A stretch of 20,582 nt of DNA from CAZMMV01 sp964567475 (GTDB lineage Bacteria > Bacillota > Clostridia > Tissierellales > Tissierellaceae): positions 1 to 20,582 of the forward strand of contig CAZMMV010000024.1 of NCBI GenBank assembly GCA_964567475.1, read 5' to 3'. Position 1 is the stretch's first letter. Every line of letters begins with the position of its first letter. The position numbers were made by a program, and so were the translations under genes. The notes under the pieces were generated by a model. The model ran no database searches, was not told the origin of the DNA, and saw nothing but the letters and a program-made list of their open reading frames with translations. This document shows, in pieces, positions 7,266 to 16,387 of the stretch.

Positions 7266-7272
7266 ACCTTAT

Positions 7273-7301
7273 AATATACCTTAGTTTGCTTATGAATTCA
7301 A
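7273..7301 (-). promoter_or_regulatory. Sigma-A promoter of the T-box/argS unit
   Basis: TTGAAT (7296-7301) and TATATT (7273-7278) on the minus strand are 17 bases apart. The predicted start at about 7265 is just upstream of stem I of the T-box, as expected. Confidence 0.6.
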
Positions 7302-7327
7302 GCTATATTTTTAATATTCATTTCCTA

Positions 7328-7361
7328 GTAGCTATATTAACACCTGCTTATGTTAAGCTAC
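7328..7361 (-). other. Stem-loop at the end of mutS2
   Basis: GTAGCTTAACA (7351-7361 on the minus strand) pairs with TGTTA-ATAT-AGCTAC (7328-7342), an 11-base stem interrupted by a 4-base bulge. It begins at the mutS2 stop codon. It has no U-tract, so it is not a standard intrinsic terminator; it may stabilise the 3' end or act with another factor. Confidence 0.4.
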
Positions 7362-9736
7362 TTCATTTCTACTATTGTTACTCCATCTCCACCTTCGCCC
7401 ATTACTCCTAATCTATGGGATTTTACATTTCTATGATTCTTTAAATATCCTTGTATTCCAGTTCTAAGTACTCCTGTACCTTTACCATGAATAATACTTA
7501 TTTCTTTTAAACCTGCTAAATAAGCATCATCCAAATATTTATCTACTTCAAGAAATGCTTCATCTAAATTCCTTCCTCTTAAATCTATTTCCGATTTTAT
7601 ATTTTTAGATTTAGAACTCATAATTTTCTTTGTACTTACATGTGCTTTTTCTTTTGCATCTGAAGTTGCCCTTTTTAAAGTTAGCACATTTGCGTTTATT
7701 TTCATTATACCTACTTGAATCATTACATTACCATTTTCATCTGGAGGATCGATTACAGTTCCCTTTTGATTAAAAGTAAGTAACTCTACAGTTTCACCTT
7801 TCTTTAAGTTTTTAGGTGGCTTGTTAGATTTTACATTTAATACTTCATTAGATAATTCTCTTTCTCTATCATCTAACTTAGATCTTAATTCATTCTTTGT
7901 TTCTTCTATCTTTCGATTTCTCTCTTTGCCTATTTCTGTGGAAATATCCCTCAATTCTCCCAATAAATAATCTGCATCATTTTTAGCTCTTCTAAGAATA
8001 TCTCTAGCTTCTTCCTTAGCCTTATTTAAAGTTTTATCCCTTATTTCTTTTGTCTTTTGCTTTTCATTTGATAAATTTTCTTTTAGTTTTTCTAATTCCT
8101 CTTTATACTTTTCAGATTCTCGTCTATTTTCTTCAACAGCTAGCCTATCTTTTTCCATTACTTGAAGTACATCTTCAAATTCAATATTTTCTTTTGAAAT
8201 TAATTCTCGAGCATAATCTATTATATAATCTTGCAATCCAAGTCTTGAAGATATTTCAAATGCATTTGACTTTCCTGGAACACCTATTAATAATTTATAA
8301 GTAGGACTTAAAGTCTCTACATCAAATTCTACAGAAGCATTGTTTACTCCTTCTGTTGTTAATGCATATAGTTTAAGTTGACTATAATGCGTAGTCGCTA
8401 TAGTTCTTACATTTAACTTCAATAAGTGATCCAGTATTGACATAGCTAAAGCTGCACCTTCTGTAGGATCTGTTCCTGCTCCTAGCTCATCAAATAATAA
8501 CAAACTATTATATTTCACCTTTTCAAGTATATCTACTATATTTACCATATGAGATGAAAATGTAGATAAACTTTGCTCTATACTTTGTTCATCACCTATA
8601 TCTGCAAATATTTGATTAAAAACTCCTACTTGAGAATTAAAATCTGCTGGTATATGTATCCCTGACTGAGCCATCAAAGTAAGAAGTCCTACAGTTTTTA
8701 AACTCACAGTCTTACCACCAGTATTTGGTCCTGTTATTATTAATGAATTAAATTCCTTTCCTAAATAAACATCTATGGGAACAACTTCTTTTTCCTTTAA
8801 AAGAGGATGTCTTCCTTTTTTTATATTAATATAACCATCTTCATTTAATATGGGCTTAGTAGCATTCATATCTAAGGCCAGTTTACCCTTAGCAAAAATA
8901 AAATCTATTTCCTGTAGTATAGTTTGATTCTTTAGTATCCCTTCTGAGTCTTCTCCAACTAAGTTTGAAAGTTCCCTTAATATTCTTTGTATCTCATCTT
9001 TTTCTTTTACTTCTAATTCTCTCAATTCGTTATTTAAGTTCACTACCGTCATTGGTTCTATAAATACTGTAGCTCCACTTCCACTCATATCATGCACTAC
9101 TCCAGGAATACTTGCTTTATTTTCTTGCTTTACAGGAACTACATATCTCCCTTCTCTCATCGTTACTATACTATCTTGTAAGTATTTTTTATGACTTTGA
9201 GAATTTATTAGAGAATTTAATTTATCTTTTACTGATTCATTTTTATTATTTATTTGTCTTCGAATAGTCTTTAATGTAGCACTAGCATTATCTGAAATCT
9301 CATTTTCAGATATAATAGCATTATTTATTTGATCTTCTAAATATTTATTTATTTTAAGCTCTTCTACTAATCCCTCTAATATGGGATATTTAGATAGCTT
9401 ATCTTCTTTGCTTTCTTTCATAAAAGCTTTTAAACTTCTTGATACCCTAAGAGAGTCTGATATTTTTATAAGACCCTTTGGAGTAAGAGACCCACCTATT
9501 TCAACTCTCTTAACCTCAGGAATTATACTATTAATCCCATATAAGGGGGGCTGGCCTTTTTTTATCAAAATAGTAAGAGCTTCCTCTGTTTGTCTTTGAA
9601 GATACTCTATATCATCCAAATTAGTCAATGGTACTATTTCTTTAACTTTATTTTTTCCTAGAGTAGATTGTGCTTTATCAACTAAAAGCTGAATTATCTT
9701 ATTATATTCTAATGCATTTAATGTCTTTTCATTCAT
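7358..9736 (-). CDS. mutS2: MutS2 / RqcU ATPase with Smr domain
   Basis: This 792-residue MutS-family ATPase lacks the mismatch-recognition domain of MutS. In order it has the core/clamp helices (1-300), Walker A GPNTGGKT at 336-343, Walker B LLLFDE at 412-417 with ELGAGTDPTEG, a long charged coiled coil at about 500-630, and a C-terminal Smr domain at ~715-792 (DLRGRNLDEA and IHGKGTGVLR). Family members suppress homologous recombination and, in B. subtilis, recognise collided ribosomes and split them for quality control. A 14-residue upstream extension is open, but the chosen ATG has a good AGAGGTGAT site at the right spacing, while the extension would overlap the U32 gene and lacks one. It starts 13 bases after the U32 stop, as the last gene of the zapA unit. 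Confidence 0.95.
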   Translation of the reverse strand: MNEKTLNALEYNKIIQLLVDKAQSTLGKNKVKEIVPLTNLDDIEYLQRQTEEALTILIKKGQPPLYGINSIIPEVKRVEIGGSLTPKGLIKISDSLRVSRSLKAFMKESKEDKLSKYPILEGLVEELKINKYLEDQINNAIISENEISDNASATLKTIRRQINNKNESVKDKLNSLINSQSHKKYLQDSIVTMREGRYVVPVKQENKASIPGVVHDMSGSGATVFIEPMTVVNLNNELRELEVKEKDEIQRILRELSNLVGEDSEGILKNQTILQEIDFIFAKGKLALDMNATKPILNEDGYINIKKGRHPLLKEKEVVPIDVYLGKEFNSLIITGPNTGGKTVSLKTVGLLTLMAQSGIHIPADFNSQVGVFNQIFADIGDEQSIEQSLSTFSSHMVNIVDILEKVKYNSLLLFDELGAGTDPTEGAALAMSILDHLLKLNVRTIATTHYSQLKLYALTTEGVNNASVEFDVETLSPTYKLLIGVPGKSNAFEISSRLGLQDYIIDYARELISKENIEFEDVLQVMEKDRLAVEENRRESEKYKEELEKLKENLSNEKQKTKEIRDKTLNKAKEEARDILRRAKNDADYLLGELRDISTEIGKERNRKIEETKNELRSKLDDRERELSNEVLNVKSNKPPKNLKKGETVELLTFNQKGTVIDPPDENGNVMIQVGIMKINANVLTLKRATSDAKEKAHVSTKKIMSSKSKNIKSEIDLRGRNLDEAFLEVDKYLDDAYLAGLKEISIIHGKGTGVLRTGIQGYLKNHRNVKSHRLGVMGEGGDGVTIVEMK

Positions 9737-9749
9737 TTTATCACCTCTA

Positions 9750-12164
9750 TTACAGAACACCTCTAAAATAGTGCCCATTAGTTATATCTTTGTCTCTTCT
9801 ATAATCAGCGATTATTTCTTTTGCACGATTATCATCTATATAATTTTTTGCATAATCATAAAAAGCTTCTTGAATATATTTAATATTATCTTTTTCCACA
9901 GTAAAATCAAGTCTAGCCATATTAACCCCACTATTATATATGGATACTAAACTGTCTAATACCATTAGTGGAACAGAATTATAAATAGTAGTCAATCCTT
10001 TTCTTCTTTCAATAGGAAATTCTACCTTAATCCTATCTTTTAATTTATATCCACTGGCAAAATTACAAGTCTCACAATCTCTATCGTCTTTGCATCCTTT
10101 AACTAAAGACATAGGACAATATTTAGTTACCATAGCTGGTAAATGTCCATATACTATAGTTTCATTTACAACATTGGATCTATTATTTATATTTTTTATT
10201 TGATTCAAAGTAAGTTCTGGAGATAGAGTAAGGCTTGCTAAATTTAATTTATTCAAATATTCTAGGGTGAAACTATTAAATATATTAAGCCCTATATCCC
10301 CATGTATCTTTAAATCAAAATTATCCATCATATATTTCATTGTTCCTAAATTAGATACAGAAATACCATCAATTAGACTTTCTATTGGCTTTATAATCAT
10401 TTTCATCTCTTCTAAATCTCTTTCATATAATATCTTATCTGTCCATATATATACTTCTTTATTATATTCCTTAACTTTAGAAATAACTGCTTCCAAATTA
10501 TCATAAAAACCTATATAAATCCTATCCATTTTTTCTAAGTCTAGTTGTTTAAACTGTTCTTCTTTCATTACTCTTATACTAATTTTATTATCTACATCTC
10601 TTTCTTGTCTCTTATACTGAAATATAGATTTCTTTTTTTCCTTATAATCTTTATCATCTATGACTTCCCTATGATTATCTAGCCTTATTATTTTATCTAA
10701 TGCATCTGTGGCTTCTCTTCTTAGTGAATTTAATACTGATAGAGGTAAAAATGCATTTTCATCTAAGCTTAATTGCATATAACTTATTTCATAATTAGTG
10801 TCTCCTAACTTAGATAACTGTTCCTTTATCTTTTCCTCAGTTAATCCTAGCTTTTTAGCCACTTCTACTACTTTTTCTCCTAAAACCTCAATGCTTTCAT
10901 CCCTATACTTAATTTTAAGATAAGGCTTCTCACCTATTTTTATACTAGCCTCCATGTATATAGGATATTTTATATTTTCGCCTTGATAACTATCTTTAGC
11001 TCTAGATAAAAGTTCTACTGATGAGCTTTTATATACTAAGGTGTCATTTAATATATATCCTGGTTTTTCTAAGCTAATTGTACTTCCTGCTTTAGCATCA
11101 ATAGGTGATTTTATTCCAGTATATTCACCATCTCTTAATTGAAACTCTAGTCCATCTCCCACTCCTATATCTTCATCTAAAAGAACATATACCTTATATT
11201 TATCCGCTCTAATGACTCTTCCCAATAAAAGTCCTTTATTATCTGGTCTATCTATTGTAACAAACTTACTTCCCCAGTCTCCCATTCCTATTCCTTTTGT
11301 AAATCCTCTATTAAATATTTGTTCTACATCTTTTTTATCTTCTTCTTTTAAATCTTCTACACCATTGTCTAATGCTTTTCTATAATTTTTAACTACTGTA
11401 GCCACATACTCTGGCCTTTTCATCCTACCTTCTATTTTAAGAGAAACTACACCACTATCTATTATCTTGTCTATGCTATCTAATGAATTTAAATCTTTAG
11501 TACTAAGTATGTGTTTTTTATCCCAGTTATCTATTAGTTTCCCACTTTTATCCACTAATGATGAAGGCATCCTACATGGTTGAGCACATGTACCTCTGTT
11601 GCCACTTCTACCACCTATTAAACTGCTCATCAAACATTGTCCTGAATAAGAAACACATAAAGCCCCATGAATAAATGTTTCTAATTCTATGGGAGTATTA
11701 TTATGAATATATTTTATTTCATCAATTGGTGTCTCTCGAGCCAGTACAATTCTTTTGAATCCCATATTATATAAGAATTCTGCTCCTGATAAGTTGTTTA
11801 TAGTCATTTGAGTACTTCCATGCACTTCTATCTCTGGGAAAAACTCCCTTATAAGACTTGCTAAACCTAAATCTTGAACTATTAATCCATCTATGTCTAT
11901 TTCATATAAAAATTTAATATAATCTATTGCCTCTTCTATTTCTCCATTATCTATTAATATATTAACTGTTACATATATCTTTACTTGTCTTAAATGTGCG
12001 TAACTAACTGCTTCTTTCAATTCATTAGAATCAAAATTAGAAGCATATTGCCTCGCATTAAATAATTTTCCCCCTAAATAAACTGCATTTGCACCATTTT
12101 GTATAGCAGCATAAAGAGCGTCCATACTTCCTACCGGAGCTAATAATTCTATATTATTATTCAC
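9750..12164 (-). CDS. U32 family protein with DUF3656, probable RNA hydroxylase (RlhA-like)
   Basis: This 804-residue protein opens with the U32 barrel signature LLAPVGSMDALYAAIQNGANAVYLGG and carries the four conserved cysteines C170, C177, C193 and C197 in HGALCVSYSGQCLM...GTCAQPCR, thought to hold an iron-sulfur cluster. A long middle region matches DUF3656, and a second cysteine group (KYCPMSLVKGC...CETCNF) lies near residues 690-710. Proteins with this layout include E. coli RlhA, which hydroxylates 23S rRNA C2501; the peptidase label is historical. The start is GTG, preceded by GGAGG located in the last codons of zapA but 13 bases away, which is long. Placement between zapA and mutS2 with many translation genes agrees with an RNA-modifying role. 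The exact substrate is inferred, and tRNA hydroxylation is an alternative. Confidence 0.85.
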   Translation of the reverse strand: MNNNIELLAPVGSMDALYAAIQNGANAVYLGGKLFNARQYASNFDSNELKEAVSYAHLRQVKIYVTVNILIDNGEIEEAIDYIKFLYEIDIDGLIVQDLGLASLIREFFPEIEVHGSTQMTINNLSGAEFLYNMGFKRIVLARETPIDEIKYIHNNTPIELETFIHGALCVSYSGQCLMSSLIGGRSGNRGTCAQPCRMPSSLVDKSGKLIDNWDKKHILSTKDLNSLDSIDKIIDSGVVSLKIEGRMKRPEYVATVVKNYRKALDNGVEDLKEEDKKDVEQIFNRGFTKGIGMGDWGSKFVTIDRPDNKGLLLGRVIRADKYKVYVLLDEDIGVGDGLEFQLRDGEYTGIKSPIDAKAGSTISLEKPGYILNDTLVYKSSSVELLSRAKDSYQGENIKYPIYMEASIKIGEKPYLKIKYRDESIEVLGEKVVEVAKKLGLTEEKIKEQLSKLGDTNYEISYMQLSLDENAFLPLSVLNSLRREATDALDKIIRLDNHREVIDDKDYKEKKKSIFQYKRQERDVDNKISIRVMKEEQFKQLDLEKMDRIYIGFYDNLEAVISKVKEYNKEVYIWTDKILYERDLEEMKMIIKPIESLIDGISVSNLGTMKYMMDNFDLKIHGDIGLNIFNSFTLEYLNKLNLASLTLSPELTLNQIKNINNRSNVVNETIVYGHLPAMVTKYCPMSLVKGCKDDRDCETCNFASGYKLKDRIKVEFPIERRKGLTTIYNSVPLMVLDSLVSIYNSGVNMARLDFTVEKDNIKYIQEAFYDYAKNYIDDNRAKEIIADYRRDKDITNGHYFRGVL

Positions 12165-12169
12165 AATCT

Positions 12170-12739
12170 TTAACTTTCCTCCTTAACAAGAACCTTTTCT
12201 TCACTATCTAGTTTCTTAAGTAATTCTCCTAGTTCTTTTTTGGTTTCTATTAATTCTATTTGATTTTCAAATACCTTATCTTGTAATGACTTTATCATCT
12301 TTTGACTATCAATAAGTTCTTTTTCCTTTATTTCTAAAGCTTCTTCATATTTTTTAACATCTTGTATTGAATTATCTTTTTCTAATTTAGATTTTATAAA
12401 GTTATTCTTGTATTTTCCACATTCTGTCTCTAACTCTTCTATAGTAGTATTAGCTTTTTCTAACTTTGATATAACGTTTTCATACTTCTGTATGGGATCC
12501 TTTGCTTGCTTCTCTAATTCTTCTAATTTTTCTTTAGTCGTATGATATTCATCAGCGATATTTAAAGCTGCCAATATTGCAGACATAGTTTGACTAAGCT
12601 TATCGTTGTTATTTGCCAAATCCTTTATCTTCTTATCCACATATCTAGCTATATTGACAACATATTGTTCATTTTTAGATCCTACTACAGTAAAGTTACG
12701 ACCATCTATCATTATGTCTACTTTGTTTTTTTCTGTCAT
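12170..12739 (-). CDS. zapA: Cell division protein ZapA, long form
   Basis: Residues 1-~75 match ZapA: VDIMIDGRNFTVVGSKNEQYVVNIARYVDKKI, then the helix SQTMSAILAALNIADEYH. ZapA dimers and tetramers crosslink FtsZ filaments at mid-cell. The protein is 189 residues, about twice the usual ZapA length; the extra ~110 residues are a continuous charged coiled coil (ELETECGKYKNNFIKSKLEK and similar). Long coiled-coil versions are familiar in Clostridia between pheT and a U32 gene, which is the arrangement here. The ATG has GGAG about 9 bases upstream. Its stop codon lies just before the U32 start, and the U32 ribosome binding site is inside its last codons. It is the first gene of the zapA-U32-mutS2 unit and follows the pheST terminator. 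Confidence 0.88.
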   Translation of the reverse strand: MTEKNKVDIMIDGRNFTVVGSKNEQYVVNIARYVDKKIKDLANNNDKLSQTMSAILAALNIADEYHTTKEKLEELEKQAKDPIQKYENVISKLEKANTTIEELETECGKYKNNFIKSKLEKDNSIQDVKKYEEALEIKEKELIDSQKMIKSLQDKVFENQIELIETKKELGELLKKLDSEEKVLVKEES

Positions 12740-12809
12740 AACCCTTCACTCCTTTATAGTTTGTATTGTATATATACTACAAATAAACCTATTCTCCTTC
12801 TTATTTGTA

Positions 12810-12839
12810 AAAAAAGAGTAGAAATTTCTACTCTTTTTT
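12810..12839 (-). terminator. Intrinsic terminator of pheS-pheT
   Basis: A perfect 30-base palindrome begins inside the pheT stop codon: arms AAAAAAGAGTAGAAA and TTTCTACTCTTTTTT. On the minus strand the stem ends in a run of seven Ts, giving a standard terminator. By symmetry it would also work on the plus strand, but no plus-strand gene needs it. Confidence 0.85.
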
Positions 12840-15231
12840 AAGATCTAAGTTCTGCATTAAAAGTATTAGTTAAATCTTCAATTATGGAATTTTGGATTTT
12901 ATTTACTTCTTCATCCCTAAGAGTTCTATCTTTCGATCTATAAGTTATTGAATATGCTACACTTTTCTTGGATTCAGGTATTTGATCTCCAGTATAAATA
13001 TCAAACAACTGAACCTTTTCAATTAAATCTTCTCCATGTTTAAGTATTATTTTTTCTATTTCTCCTACCAAAATATCCTTATCTATTAAAATAGCCATAT
13101 CCCTTAGCATTGAAGGATATTTAGGTAAACCTTTGAATTTTATATCTAATTTTGTTTTTTCTATTATCATATCAAAATCTAATTGAGCCAGATATACTCT
13201 AGTCTTAATATCATAATTTCCGCATACATCTGGATGTACTTCTCCTATGATTCCTAGTTCTTTGCCTTCTAAGATAAGTTTAGCTGTTCTACCTGGATGA
13301 AATGTAGGATGATTTTCTTCTACAAGATACTCTATCCCTTTAATTCCTAGTCTATTTAAAGTTTTATTTATAACTTCTTTTAAGTAATAAAAATCTTTTT
13401 CTCCATAAACTCCAAAAGATAATATCTTATTTTCTTTTGGTAAAGTTTTTATTGGCATTTCTCTAGGTATGAATATATTTCCTATTTCATATAAGTAACA
13501 CTCTTCTACCCCTCTATTATAGTTTCTGCTAATTAACTCTAACATATTGGGCATAAGAGTTGTTCTCATTATACTATAATCTTCGCCAAGTGGGTTTATT
13601 AGTTTTATATATTGTCTCAATTTGCTATTTTCTGCTATGTTAACCATTTCATATGCCTTAGGACTTATAAATGAATAAGTCATTACTTCATTTAAACCAA
13701 ATGCTGTGAGAATTGATTTTGTCTTGTCTTCTATTAATTTTTCATAGGGCTTTTCTCCCCTTGTTAAAACTCCTACTAATGGTTTACTTTCTATATTATG
13801 AAAACCATACATTCTACCTATTTCTTCTATTAAATCAACTTCCATTTCTAAGTCTAATCTAAAAGTAGGTATAGTTGTCTTTATTAATTTTTTATCAAGT
13901 ACTGATTTAAGTCCTAATCCATTTAAATATTTAATCATTTCATCTGTCTCAATATTTATTCCTAATATCTTATTTGCTCTTTCTGGCCTTAAACTTATTA
14001 TTTCTTCACCTTTTACCTCTTTATATATATCAATAGATCCTTTAATAACTTGACCTGATTTAGTCTCCTCTATTAATTGACATACTCTATTTACAGCTAC
14101 TTCACTTAAATTTGGGTCTATGCCCTTTCCAAATCTATTAGAAGCTTCACTTCGTAAATTAAACTTTTTAGAAGTAAGTCTTATGCTTTTAGAATCAAAG
14201 TTTGCCCCTTCTAAAAGTACACATTTTGTATCTTCTGATATCTCAGTATCATATCCTCCCATTACTCCTGCTATTCCTATAGCTTTATCAGAGTCTGCAA
14301 TAACTAAATCAGTAGCACTTAATTTTCTCTCTATCTCATCTAAAGTTTTAATTGTTTCTCCTTCTTTAGCTTGTCTAACAATAATTTCTTTTCCCTCAAC
14401 TTTTTCTAAATCAAAAGCATGTAAAGGCTCACCATATTCTAACATTACAAAATTCGTTATATCTACTATATTATTAATAGGTCTTATGCCTGCTTCCATA
14501 AGTCTTGTTTGTAACCAAAGTGGAGATGATTTTATCTTTACATTCTTGATAACCCTACTGTAATATCTATTACAATTAGGTGATTCAATTTTTATATCAT
14601 TTAAATAATCTTTTATATGGTCTACTTCATTTTTTATATTTATATTAGCTTCATTTAAATTTAATCCAAAAGTTGCTGAGGTCTCTCTAGCCATACCAAC
14701 GATACTAAGACAATCTGGTCTATTTGGTGTAATTTCAAATTCTATTACATCTTCATCTAAATCCATTATATCCACTATTGAACTTCCTAAAGGATACTCT
14801 TGGTCTAATACAAAAATACCATCCTTCATTTCCTTAGATATAACATTATCTCCATATCCTAATTCAGTTAATGAACAAAGCATTCCGTAGGAGTTAACTC
14901 CTCTAAAGTCTGTTTTATCTATATTTATATTTCCTGGTAACTTAGCTCCCACTAATGCTACTGGGACATAATCCCCCTCACTTAAATTAGTAGCTCCTGT
15001 TACTATTTGCAAAACTTCATTTCCTATATCTACTTTACATATTAAAAGTTTATCTGCATTTTCATGTTTTATTATATTAACAATCTTTCCTACTATTATA
15101 TTTTCAATCTCACCCTTAGATGAAATTATAGATTCTACATGGGAGCCAGACATTGTAAGTTTATCAGCTATTTTCCTAGAATCTTCTTTTATATCAACAT
15201 AATCTTTTAACCATTTTATAGGTAATAACAT
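12838..15231 (-). CDS. pheT: Phenylalanyl-tRNA synthetase beta subunit
   Basis: This 797-residue subunit has the normal length for bacterial PheT, which pairs with PheS as an alpha2-beta2 enzyme. In order: an OB-fold tRNA-binding domain at ~40-150 (VGKIVNIIKHENADKLLICKV), the FEITPNRPDCLS segment near 165, the B3/B4 editing domain at about 210-380, the B5 domain, a catalytic-like domain (IEEIGRMYGFHNIES onward), and the FDX-ACB anticodon-binding domain from ~705 (KFKGLPKYPSMLRDMAILID). The ATG has an AGGAGTGAG site. The gene starts 14 bases after pheS stops, the usual two-gene unit, and ends at the palindromic terminator. No truncation or missing block was noticed. Confidence 0.97.
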   Translation of the reverse strand: MLLPIKWLKDYVDIKEDSRKIADKLTMSGSHVESIISSKGEIENIIVGKIVNIIKHENADKLLICKVDIGNEVLQIVTGATNLSEGDYVPVALVGAKLPGNINIDKTDFRGVNSYGMLCSLTELGYGDNVISKEMKDGIFVLDQEYPLGSSIVDIMDLDEDVIEFEITPNRPDCLSIVGMARETSATFGLNLNEANINIKNEVDHIKDYLNDIKIESPNCNRYYSRVIKNVKIKSSPLWLQTRLMEAGIRPINNIVDITNFVMLEYGEPLHAFDLEKVEGKEIIVRQAKEGETIKTLDEIERKLSATDLVIADSDKAIGIAGVMGGYDTEISEDTKCVLLEGANFDSKSIRLTSKKFNLRSEASNRFGKGIDPNLSEVAVNRVCQLIEETKSGQVIKGSIDIYKEVKGEEIISLRPERANKILGINIETDEMIKYLNGLGLKSVLDKKLIKTTIPTFRLDLEMEVDLIEEIGRMYGFHNIESKPLVGVLTRGEKPYEKLIEDKTKSILTAFGLNEVMTYSFISPKAYEMVNIAENSKLRQYIKLINPLGEDYSIMRTTLMPNMLELISRNYNRGVEECYLYEIGNIFIPREMPIKTLPKENKILSFGVYGEKDFYYLKEVINKTLNRLGIKGIEYLVEENHPTFHPGRTAKLILEGKELGIIGEVHPDVCGNYDIKTRVYLAQLDFDMIIEKTKLDIKFKGLPKYPSMLRDMAILIDKDILVGEIEKIILKHGEDLIEKVQLFDIYTGDQIPESKKSVAYSITYRSKDRTLRDEEVNKIQNSIIEDLTNTFNAELRS

Positions 15232-15245
15232 TATCTCACTCCTAT

Positions 15246-16283
15246 CTAGAATTGTTTTAAAAATCTATTATCATTTTCAAATAATAATCTTATATTATCG
15301 ATGCCATATTTCACCATGGTAATTCTGTCAATTCCCATGCCAAAGGCAAAACCACTATATTTTTCTGAATCTATACCACAATATTCCAACACCTTAGGAT
15401 GTACCATACCACAACCTAGCAATTCCATACTCCAACCTGTATTATTGCAGCTTGGGCATCCTTTACCCCTACACTCTAAGCAAGATACATCTACTTCTGC
15501 AGAAGGCTCTGTAAAAGGAAAATGATGTGGCCTATATCTAGTTTTCATATCTTTACCAAATAATTCTTTTATAAATATATCCAAAGTATGAATAAGATTA
15601 GCCATATTTATATTTTCATCAACTACCAAACCTTCTAGTTGATGAAACATTGGTGAATGTGTATCATCTACATCATCAAATCTAAAGGTTCTCCCTGCTG
15701 ATACAATTCTAAGAGGTGCACCTAATTCTTGCATAGCTCTAATTTGAACAGGTGAAGTATGAGTCCTTAGTAAGATATCATCTGTTATGTAAAAAGTATC
15801 AGATAAATCCCTTGAAGGATGATTTTCTGGTGAATTTAAAGCATTAAAATTATTTTCTACTGTTTCAATTTCTGGTCCTATTACTACAGAGAATCCCATA
15901 CTTACAAATAAATCTTCTAGCTCTTGCACAGTAGCCAAAAGAGGATGTCTATGCCCTATCATTTCACTGTCCGTTGAAACTGTAATATCAATTTTTTCTT
16001 TATTCATCTTGATTTTTTTAATTTCTTCATTCAATATATCTTTTTTAGAAGATATATTATCTTCTAATTGATTTCTAATTTCATTTGCAATTTGTCCAAT
16101 TACAGGTCTATCTTCAGAATTCAACTTTCCCATATCCCTTAAAATAGAAGTTAAATCTCCCTTTTTACCTAGGAATTTTATTCTTAACTTTTCCATTTCT
16201 TTTAAATCTTTGGATTCTTTAATACTGCTTAATCCTACTTCTTTAATTTCATTAAGTTTTTCTATCATTTTTTCTTTCATCAT
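15246..16283 (-). CDS. pheS: Phenylalanyl-tRNA synthetase alpha subunit
   Basis: This 345-residue class II synthetase subunit forms Phe-AMP and transfers Phe to tRNA-Phe. The N-terminal ~90 residues are the tRNA-binding coiled coil. The catalytic part shows motif 2 (RTFRFDDVDDTHSPMFHQLEG), the cysteine insert CLECRGKGCPSCNNTGW common in Gram-positive PheS, and motif 3 (FGMGIDRITMVKYGI). Two consecutive ATG codons begin the frame; AAAGGAG lies 4 bases before the first and 7 before the second, so the true start may be 16280 (344 residues). The start overlaps the stop of a 14-codon mini-ORF by four bases. A promoter at 16356-16384 drives the gene, and no T-box fits in the ~65-base leader. Confidence 0.97.
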   Translation of the reverse strand: MMKEKMIEKLNEIKEVGLSSIKESKDLKEMEKLRIKFLGKKGDLTSILRDMGKLNSEDRPVIGQIANEIRNQLEDNISSKKDILNEEIKKIKMNKEKIDITVSTDSEMIGHRHPLLATVQELEDLFVSMGFSVVIGPEIETVENNFNALNSPENHPSRDLSDTFYITDDILLRTHTSPVQIRAMQELGAPLRIVSAGRTFRFDDVDDTHSPMFHQLEGLVVDENINMANLIHTLDIFIKELFGKDMKTRYRPHHFPFTEPSAEVDVSCLECRGKGCPSCNNTGWSMELLGCGMVHPKVLEYCGIDSEKYSGFAFGMGIDRITMVKYGIDNIRLLFENDNRFLKQF

Positions 16284-16324
16284 TCTACTCCTTTATCTAG
16301 TATAAAAACAAAACCTCTCATCAT
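16280..16324 (-). CDS. Possible 14-residue leader peptide of pheST
   Basis: A short frame, MMRGFVFILDKGVE, lies in the pheS leader with two Phe codons (residues 5 and 7). Its TGA overlaps the first pheS ATG in an ATGA junction, so coupling is possible. The design recalls the pheM leader peptide of E. coli pheST, but the upstream ribosome binding site is weak (GGAAG, 14 bases away) and two Phe in fourteen codons is a modest signal. It may be chance. Confidence 0.3.
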   Translation of the reverse strand: MMRGFVFILDKGVE

Positions 16325-16334
16325 AATAAAGGTT
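16302..16334 (-). terminator. Hairpin with U-rich tail in the pheS leader (attenuator candidate)
   Basis: On the minus strand AACCTTT (16328-16334) pairs with the downstream GAGAGGTT (16312-16319), followed by TTGTTTTTAT. The stem is only about 7 bases with one G-U pair. It lies between the promoter and pheS, overlapping the mini-ORF, so it could attenuate pheST or terminate read-through from the RNA methylase gene. Confidence 0.4.
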
Positions 16335-16355
16335 ATAACTTCCGTTATTTACTTA

Positions 16356-16384
16356 ATTATAGCATTTACAATTTTAAAATTCAA
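16356..16384 (-). promoter_or_regulatory. Sigma-A promoter of pheS-pheT
   Basis: TTGAAT (16379-16384) and TATAAT (16356-16361) are 17 bases apart on the minus strand, and TGC before the -10 also makes an extended -10. It begins right after the methyltransferase stop codon and predicts a leader of about 65 bases. Confidence 0.8.
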
Positions 16385-16387
16385 GAG

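Noticed and set aside
9737..9778. Fourteen-residue N-terminal extension of MutS2
   Set aside because: It overlaps the U32 gene and contains the AGAGGTGAT ribosome binding site of the internal ATG, where MutS2 proteins normally begin.
12590..12841. Two hydrophobic plus-strand frames of 71 and 83 codons over the zapA start and terminator
   Set aside because: They run through the zapA 5' end, the zapA leader and the pheST terminator palindrome, and have no ribosome binding site. Hydrophobic character is expected from translating the reverse of AT-rich coiled-coil codons.
14120..14563. 147-codon plus-strand open frame inside pheT
   Set aside because: It is antisense to a fully conserved pheT region, with no independent ribosome binding site or family resemblance; a shadow of the AT-rich codon pattern.
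16284..16387. T-box riboswitch for pheST
   Set aside because: The space from promoter to start is about 65 bases and contains no TGGN T-box motif or stem I features.
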